The notes under the pieces are model-generated. The model worked only from the letters and a program-made list of their open reading frames with translations. It made no database searches and was not told where the DNA came from. From Elysia marginata (taxonomy: Eukaryota; Mollusca; Gastropoda; Plakobranchidae), in assembly GCA_019649035.1 (NCBI GenBank), contig BMAT01008710.1:69762-95879 (forward strand): a DNA stretch of 26,118 nucleotides, given 5' to 3'. A program made the position numbers and the translations under genes. Within the stretch, counting starts at the first letter, position 1. Every line of letters starts with the position of its first letter. Shown here in pieces: positions 19,904 through 26,118 of the stretch.

Positions 19904-21010
19904 TATTTCTGATCTGCACACGATGAACAGTCCTCTCGGTAGATAGCTTCAACATGTGGCGTACAATTATTTTGACATTGTAATTTTACAGAAAAGATAC
20001 CACATTTTGTTTTAAAAAGTAGGGTCTACAAACCGACGAAACCAAGACCCCAAATCTTCAAAAGTCCCACGGTCATCAGGTTTTTCTGCAACGAATTCTT
20101 GACTCAAACTTAAAGCACTAAAATGACTAATAAATTGATTTAAAGCGGGTATTTTTTACAGTGTTGTGTTTCATCGAGATTTCTCAGTCTCTGTATCCTC
20201 TGTTTTCATGCAAAAAGAGTAGACTCAGAGACGTTGGTTGAGGAAAAAAGAGAGAAAGTACGCATGAGTATTGCATGTGTTCAAGAAACATAAAAATATA
20301 GGGAAAGAAGCTACAAAAGTGCGGGCTGGTGCACAGTTAGAGAAAAGGAAACATCGACTCATAGAGGAGACAGGTCAAACAGGAAAGGCAGAGATGATAC
20401 TACCAAAGTTAATCTAGATACCTCTAAGGAAAGACAACTTTTGGGAATAAAAATAGAGCGAAAATTATCGTTTATGTTGGAAAACTCCCTTTTTTAAGTC
20501 AATTCCGTCAGATGAGTACAACTTCAGAGCTGCTATCGAAAAACCTGAAAAGTAAACCTGAAACCTTTTTTTTTACACTTTAAATCTTTTTTATTGTTGG
20601 TTTACTAGGAGATAAGAATAACGCAAATGTCAACGCTTAAATAGAATATTGCTTGATCCTGATTTTGTTATCATTTACGTGTTAAAAATAAAAGAAAAGA
20701 CAGTGCCACTTTATAATGAAAAATGGGTCTTAAGAAATATTTTAACCTCCGATGACAATTTATTTTGTTGAATGAAGGAGATTTTCCCCGAATACTATTT
20801 ATCCATTATTAGCAAAGTGTAATACAGTGAAGCTTTCAGGGCAAACACGAGCAGAGTCACATGTTTTGCCTTCAATTTTTACGTTATAGTGGGCATGGAA
20901 TATTCTACATTTTTCATAGATTTTTATGCAGTTGGTTCAAGAACAAATTCTTATATCAGATGAACGGAGGCAATGATAAACATATTTGGGTGAAATTGTC
21001 CCACAAATGT
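19904..21010. other. Non-coding stretch, purine-biased in part
   Basis: No gene recognised. Purine-rich patch at about 20200-20420. A 47-codon open stretch on the minus strand (20012-20155) is discussed as a finding. Confidence 0.5.
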
Positions 21011-21185
21011 GATTAGAGTGGAACCTCTCAATTGTGACATCCTCAATAAATTCCGCCCATCTCATGCGACTTCGATTTCGAAAACGTCCGCGCATATGGG
21101 TACAGTAGTTTCATTAATCCCTTAATTAAGGCGCCCTCTTGTAAGACCCGTTTTATCAACATTTTTCCAGGGTTTTTCATTCAGG
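21010..21185 (+). mobile_element. Probable solo terminus of a pogo-like DNA transposon
   Basis: Starts AGTGGAACCTCTCAATTGTG and continues with phrases such as CATCTCATGCGAC and GCGCCCTCTTGTAAGACC. From memory, pogo-type elements in invertebrates have ends beginning CAGT-GGAACCTCT followed by repeated CGACCACCTCTTA-like units, and this stretch has that rhythm. No inverted partner end and no transposase were found nearby, so it is either a fragment or a wrong call. Confidence 0.35.
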
Positions 21186-21679
21186 GGATCTAGTCATTTA
21201 CTTAATCAATGTTAGCAGAGGCCTAGATTGCCTTTCTTGAGGATGCGTCACAGTACTGTTGTTGGCTTACTTGGCAGACATTCTCTTGTCTCCCTGGAAT
21301 CTTTTAAAAATAAAATAAAAGAGATATTTTCATCATTAAAAGCAAAGCTAGAAAGCTAGATCTTTTTAAGCCAACCTAATATAGCTGAAGTGATCTTTAT
21401 AACTTTTTTGATTAAAGGAAATTTTGAAATAAGTGAAAAGGCTGGTATTTTTCAAGCATTGTAAATTCTATTCGCAAGAAACCGTGTCAATTGGAGGATA
21501 ATTTGCAAACAGATCAATTACATCTAATTTTTTAAACAGCACATTAAATTTCAACTTTAAAAACTTTTGCAATCATAGAAAATAAAACAAACTCGGTCAC
21601 AAATGTAAATTGAACTTTAAAATGCTTATTCATCCTTAATACTAACAACTAAAAAAATAAAGCTAGTTATTAAGAACTC
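21186..21679. other. AT-rich non-coding stretch before SINE copy 2
   Basis: About 490 bp, nothing recognised. Confidence 0.5.
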
Positions 21680-21908
21680 CGCGTGAGATGTGGCGCAATC
21701 GGTAGGGGAGATCAGCGCTCTCTTTGAGGCCCCAGGTTCGATCTCAAATTCGGGCAAGATTTTATTTGCTCCCCTGTGCCCACCCAACATTTGATGGGCA
21801 GCTAGGTCTCTTAAGACTCAGCGAAAGTAAAAGCGACAACAAAAGCAAAGGCATACTACCTCACTATGCAATGTGCGTTAAAAATATTCCTTATTCCCTT
21901 ACACTCAT
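21680..21908 (+). mobile_element. tRNA-derived SINE, copy 2
   Basis: Better preserved than the copy at 9.1 kb. A box TGGCGCAATCGG at 21691-21702, B box GGTTCGATCTC at 21735-21745, 44 bp apart start to start. The body carries AGCTAGGTCTC, TAAGACTC, CGAAAGTAAA and CTACCTCACTATGC, and the copy ends near ACACTCAT. The two boxes are the internal RNA polymerase III promoter expected of a SINE. A real tRNA gene is excluded by the lack of a foldable 3' acceptor half. Confidence 0.75.
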
Positions 21909-24059
21909 CTGAAGTATGGGACAATTTACTTTACGTTTATTAGGTACTCTCGTCTAAATTTTAGCTGCCATTAAGTGCTGTCATCGACCTGAGGGAGCAG
22001 TTAACTTTTATGTTGCTAAGAAATTTAAATCAGTTTCTCACCTCTTTGACAACATTTTGTTAGCTTCCTTCAGGACCTGTTCAATTGTGAAGCTTTCTTA
22101 GCGTTCTTTGATCCACTGATTGATTTCTTTGGAAACTTTGTGTGCATTCCGCCTGGAGATTCAAACGTTTCCACTTTTAAAATTTGAAGAAGCGCTAGAG
22201 GTTTTAGCTATCATCAGTAAAAATGTTTTTGAACGGGTTGTATTGTATTAAAAGATAAAAAGGGATTTGGAGAGAGGAGAAAGCGTATAAATATTATGGG
22301 TATTACTTAAGCAGTACCAGTGTATAAAAAAAACATGTAGTCTTGAAGATTTTATATGTAAAGAGTCAAATTTCGTATAAATGTATAGTGGTAACAACAA
22401 AATTACTATCACATAAAATATGTATAGGCAACACTTCATTGTTCATTGAAGTTTCCTAATAGATGTGGGAATGAATGACTTTCTGTATCTCTCAGTCCTA
22501 CATTTTGTAGATATTAAGCGCTCTTATTTTTTGGATCTTCTGTAAGCAGTACTCAGTGGGTGCGATTTGACTCGCATTATTTTCAAGCTCTTTTTAATAA
22601 TATTAATAGAGTGGAGCTCGTCAACTTTTGGCAGACAGCATTGTGTGACATAGATATGACGTCATAATTGTGTTTAAAACGTTACAAGTAGTCATGTTCG
22701 ATTATCGGCAACAAAACTGGTGCAAAACAAAGAACACATTTTGAAGGATTATGCGATCCCTGAGTTCCTGGACGCAAAAGGGACTTCATCAGTTGATATT
22801 CAATGACGCATGAAGGACATCTTACGTTATGCTTATCTAGCATAGAACACAGTAAGAAGCTGGACAAAGAGATGGAGTGGAGACAACACAAAAAATCTGC
22901 GATTCTAACATCGCTGTCGCATCGTTGTCAGCCTATCAATAGAGACCTTAAGCACACGCACCGTGTCTCACTACGCGTACGTGAAAATCGGGAAAGCAGA
23001 TCGAGGAAACTATAAAAAAAATGAAACCAGTTTCCAAAAATAGACCTACAGACGTTCTCGTCATACTCAAGCGTTGCTGCCTAAAGTCTGTACTGTGAAA
23101 GATGCTACGCATCAGGACTTGTAAATCTAGATTAAATCTTTCATAGAGAGACGTTGCTGAAGTCTTTGGAATTTCTTAGAAATAGGTGGATCGTGCATCG
23201 TTGAGGGGGCAATAATAATTATTATTCTACATATCCCCAACTTTAAATGCAATACGATTAAAGCGAAATCATTACACTGGTTACGATGTGTTTGAGGCTA
23301 GCATGTGAGGTGGAGCAGAGTAAGACAAGCTGAAATTTTCGTCGTAGAGCAACTTGCTCATCGTTGGCGCACCGTTATTGAGAGAGATTGTGACTGCTTA
23401 TAAGAATTAAATTGGCTTCGTGAAGCAGAACTCCTAGACTTTTATTTTGTCTATATATTTTATCTGCGGACTAATTAGTTTGGAAAAAGTTGTTAAAGAG
23501 GTAGGACTTTCGGTCGTGCCTCGCTTAAGAAAGTTTATAGAATACTTTACAACAAAAGGAAAAGCATTGAAAGGCTGAGCGTTTTAGTATGGTAAGAGAG
23601 AGAGAGAGAACGAGAGAACGAGAGAGGAAATAGAAGGAGTGAGAGAGACGGGGGAGAGAGAAATCGATGAAAAGAGAATACATGTATAAGGAAGCATATT
23701 TCGGTGCATTTTAACTTTTTAAGTATAGCCTAAATCTTTTTAGATTGTATTTGCCATTGTCTTTCGAACAGTCGAGCTTCTATGAATCACCGTAATTAAT
23801 CCCAGCTGTTTCACCTTGTTATTTAAAAAAATTATCAATTGCCAAAGAAAGCAATGATAATCATTTTGAGATATCTGTTATTTATTCGGATTTAGGCTTA
23901 ACAGAACCGCTATGTTCCAATGTGGGGAACAACGTTTACTTAACGCACGGCCAACCAATTAGAAATCACCAGACTTGAAACGAAGGAGATATGAGCTACG
24001 ACAATATAGCTTTTATTCCAATGCATAAGAAAACAAAACCATGAAGTCCTGAGCAATCA
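21909..24059. other. Non-coding stretch between SINE copy 2 and the MULE
   Basis: 2.1 kb with no recognised gene. Short ORFs on both strands (22248-22439, 22682-22891, 22803-23015) lack family resemblance. It contains the GA-rich repeat near 23.6 kb. Confidence 0.55.
23594..23662 (+). repeat. Imperfect (GA)n microsatellite
   Basis: GA dinucleotide runs interrupted by AACG and GGAAATAGAAGG units. Confidence 0.88.
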
Positions 24060-24067
24060 CCTTAAAC
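24060..24067 (+). repeat. Left target-site duplication of the MULE
   Basis: CCTTAAAC, identical to 25298-25305 at the other end of the element. Eight bp is within the 8-11 bp range known for Mutator-like elements. Confidence 0.75.
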
Positions 24068-24169
24068 GGCCGTACCTCCGAAACGCGGAGTGTGCTCTTA
24101 TGAACCTCCAAAACGCGGACTTTTCTGTCTGCCAAAATGCGCACATATAAGGCATGCCAAAGCGCGGAC
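24068..24169 (+). repeat. Left terminal inverted repeat and subterminal motif array of the MULE
   Basis: Four variants of the C-rich motif (CCGAAACGCGGA, CCAAAACGCGGAC, GCCAAAATGCGCAC, GCCAAAGCGCGGAC) spaced 23-30 bp apart, all in the same orientation. Such iterated subterminal motifs are usually transposase-binding sites; here that is inference. Confidence 0.8.
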
Positions 24170-24254
24170 TATCGAAAGAGTGTTTATTTGAACTTTTAAA
24201 TACTGTGCGCGTTACTTTTATCAACTGTACACAATTCACGGACTTCAAGACGGC

Positions 24255-25015
24255 ATGTATGTTCCGTGTGTTTACTTTTTACTGCCGGCCAAGACTATTA
24301 CGTACAGAGTGATGTTTCAGTATCTAGTTGACGCGTGTCCTGCCCTTCTATCAAGCTCAATCAATCTTCACCTGGACTTGGAAATAGCAGCACATCGCGC
24401 CGCAAAGAGCATCTTTCCAAGATGCACCATCATAGCGTGAGCCAAGCTTGGTATAGGAAAATACAGACATTAAACCTTACGAAAGAATACAAAGATTCAT
24501 CCTCTTCCATCGGCTCCTGGCTGAAACTCTTCTTTGGCCTACCAGCACTTCCACCATCAGCTGTCGGCGATTGCTTTGCGGACATTCTTTTCCCAAGTAT
24601 ACCAGACGACCCAAGAGCATCTCTCTTTTCGGACTACATTGAGTTCACGTATATTGAAGAATTTTCAGAATTTCCACCGGCGATTTGGGCGTCAGACAAC
24701 TTAAAGGGCAGAACAACAAATGCGTGCGAGAGTTTCCACTTCCACTTTTCGAAATACTTCAATTGTCCACACCCAAATATATTTGTGTTCATCGAGGCAG
24801 TTGATGAAGAAATGAAAAAGTCCACACTCAAGATTATTTAAAGAGTAGTGAGAAACCGCAGTTGTGGCAAGACCAAAGTGACTGAAGCCATCAAGCAGAA
24901 GGAAGCGTGTGTGAGAGACTTCAAGATGGGAACAATAACAATGGAACAATTTATTCATGTTATTGGAAAAAAAGATGCTTCCAACTGTGCTGTAAATTTT
25001 TATCTGCAGCTTTTA
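24255..25015 (+). pseudogene. Truncated MULE transposase
   Basis: Frame 1 (24255-24437) reads VYFLLPAKTITYRVMFQYL and then LHLDLEIAAHRAAKSIFPRC, matching the segment with the second catalytic Asp (TDFE position, here LDLE). A frame change near 24420 leads to HHSVSQAWYRKIQTLNLTKE, FFGLPALPP and RTTNACESFHFHFSKYFNCP, where CESFH is the catalytic Glu region (VEGWH in FLYWCH-type MULEs), and HPNIFVFIEAV. A TAA at 24839 interrupts, after which the same frame continues with the usual charged tail (KMGTITMEQFIHVIG). The N-terminal DNA-binding part and the first catalytic Asp are missing, so it cannot act as a transposase. Confidence 0.85.
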
Positions 25016-25195
25016 TTGACTATGATTTTTACTTTACAAGCAAAAAAGATTAAAACTCGAAACATTTTTAATTCAGCCCACTTCGGTGAGACGGTCTCAA
25101 GCCCGTAATAATGCAGAGAGGAAATGTTTTGGTAGCTAACAATATCGACATTGCTCACAAGAGTTCGAATACAAAATCGACCTAAAACTGTAAAA

Positions 25196-25297
25196 ATGCG
25201 CGTTTTGGCATGTCATGATGTGCGCGTTTTGACCATACGAACCTCTATTGTAATGAGAAGAATGGGATGAAAAAGTCCGCGTTTTGAACGTATGCCC
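25196..25297 (-). repeat. Right terminal inverted repeat of the MULE
   Basis: Three motif variants in inverted orientation (ATGCGCGTTTTGGC, GTGCGCGTTTTGACC, GTCCGCGTTTTGAAC). The second left-hand motif, 40 bp from the end, has no partner here. Confidence 0.8.
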
Positions 25298-25305
25298 CCT
25301 TAAAC
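25298..25305 (+). repeat. Right target-site duplication of the MULE
   Basis: CCTTAAAC, a perfect copy of 24060-24067. Confidence 0.75.
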
Positions 25306-25690
25306 AAACGAGCCGCGGTGAAACAGGTGCTGAAATATGACTGAATTCAAATCTATATAGAGCTAGACTTGATGGCCTTATTTCTCAAAGATCCAACATA
25401 GCACTCAGAAGTTAAAAAGACACTGAAATCGCAAGGGGTTGAAGAATTATTTTGTCAAGTTTCTTGAAGGCCATTAGAAAAAAAGAAAGCATGTTCTTGT
25501 GTTTCATCATTTGCACCTCAGTTTCTCTCGGGGCAGCGGTGGTGAGTAAACTAATCTTTTAGTTGGTTACAAACCTCGACATGAACCTTCCATTTAATTT
25601 TATAATTTTTTTTCTCCGTTTCTTTCGAGTCATATCTCTGTCTGTCTGTCTGTCTGTCTGTCTCTGGCTGTCTGTCTGTCTCTCTCTCTC

Positions 25691-25763
<73 letters not shown>

Positions 25764-26118
25764 GTCTGACACACACACTATCACAAAATTTAATTTTTCT
25801 TTGAGCTCCCACGTTCAATTAAGATAATACTTCATAAGAAAATATTCAAGCTAAAATGTAAACACCTTTTAATCCAATTAATAGTTTAATGATCAAAGTT
25901 TTCTGACGTATATGTTGAAAGATTAAAATATTAACACTTTAGAGTTTTGGCATAATAAGCTTCAAAAGTCGCATGCATAGCATAATACATGAAGTACAAA
26001 ACAAACAAAAATCTTCTATTTTGACTAAATGTGATGACATGAAGTAAGTAATGCGACAGAATCTTATTAGGTTGCTTCTCAAATACCCTATGAATTGCCT
26101 AAATCTTCGTCCATGCAT
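25306..26118. other. Right-edge non-coding stretch
   Basis: No gene recognised. Apart from the compound microsatellite the sequence is AT-rich and featureless. Confidence 0.55.
25635..25778 (+). repeat. Compound (TCTG)n(TC)n(AC)n microsatellite
   Basis: TCTG units with one GGC interruption (25635-25680), then about 80 bp of nearly pure TC, then a short AC run (about 25769-25777). The Arg-Glu and Leu-Ser ORFs on both strands are artefacts of it. Confidence 0.95.

Larger units (their letters stand above)
24068..25297 (+). mobile_element. Compact Mutator-like element (MULE) with inverted ends
   Basis: Left end GGCCGTACCTCC and right end (reverse complement) GGGCATACGTTC lead inverted repeats that match at about 17 of the first 22 bp. 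Variants of CCAAAACGCGGAC lie at 24078, 24108, 24131 and 24156; inverted variants lie at 25196, 25220 and 25275. Distances from the two ends match for three pairs (about 10/8, 63/64 and 88/88 bp). Inside is a 5'-deleted MULE transposase. A perfect 8-bp duplication CCTTAAAC flanks the whole. At about 1.23 kb it is much shorter than an autonomous MULE, so it is a deletion derivative. Confidence 0.87.

Noticed and set aside
21691-21745. tRNA gene
   Set aside because: A and B boxes are present, but the 3' half does not pair into an acceptor stem and the following body is shared with the copy at 9.1 kb, so it is a SINE head.
22060-22190. Minus-strand stretch with a few protein-like words
   Set aside because: Too short and broken in all frames to support a family.
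22682-23015. Overlapping ORFs on opposite strands
   Set aside because: No motif, no splice context, composition like surrounding DNA.
24634-24958. Minus-strand ORFs over the MULE
   Set aside because: Antisense shadows of the MULE transposase remnant.
25559-25818. Arg-Glu and Leu-Ser repeat ORFs on both strands
   Set aside because: Products of the TCTG/TC microsatellite.
1-26118. CRISPR arrays, operons, LTR retrotransposons or other virus-like elements
   Set aside because: None seen. The only tandem repeats are micro- and minisatellites, and no long direct repeats flank a retroviral-type coding region.

Overview
The window is AT-rich metazoan nuclear DNA: short coding islands with textbook GT...AG splice sites, long AT-rich introns, many microsatellites and a mix of DNA transposon, LINE and SINE remains. 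The protein families and repeat types suit a lophotrochozoan invertebrate, most likely a mollusc. That placement is inference, because no taxon-diagnostic gene is present. Both host genes lie on the + strand.

Region 1 (1-7721, with a 3' UTR to about 8.35 kb) is the 3' half of a sodium- and chloride-dependent neurotransmitter transporter gene (SLC6 family, closest by eye to GABA/taurine-type GAT transporters). Six coding exons (1135-1272, 2263-2362, 2557-2678, 3643-3822, 4314-4433, 7578-7721) join in frame and give the last 267 residues, from the end of TM8 to the C-terminus. The upstream exons are off the left edge. The last intron (3.1 kb) holds a 40-bp minisatellite and an unexplained short ORF.

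Region 2 (about 8.35-14.65 kb) is intergenic or upstream sequence. It carries a tRNA-derived SINE (about 9.07-9.30 kb) and a decayed mariner transposase on the minus strand (about 12.69-13.64 kb), followed by purine-rich and GACA/GATA-like simple sequence.

Region 3 (14650-18329) is a gene for a small multi-pass membrane protein resembling the TMEM272-like family. Three exons are visible. The exon 2-exon 3 junction is in perfect phase; the exon 1-exon 2 junction is off by one base. The second intron holds a broken non-LTR retrotransposon (minus strand, about 15.83-17.12 kb) that ends in a (TTA)n tail.

Region 4 (18330-26118) has no recognised host gene. It carries an unrecognised 111-codon ORF (19568-19903), a probable solo end of a pogo-like element (about 21.01-21.18 kb), a second copy of the SINE (about 21.68-21.91 kb), a compact Mutator-like (MULE) element of about 1.23 kb with inverted ends, iterated subterminal motifs and a perfect 8-bp target duplication (24068-25297), and long GA and TCTG/TC microsatellites.

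No viral element, CRISPR array, rRNA or genuine tRNA gene was seen. The most rewarding items are the compact MULE, the two-copy SINE family with a shared core, the splice-phase conflict in the TMEM272-like gene, and a possible intron-retention C-terminus of the transporter.
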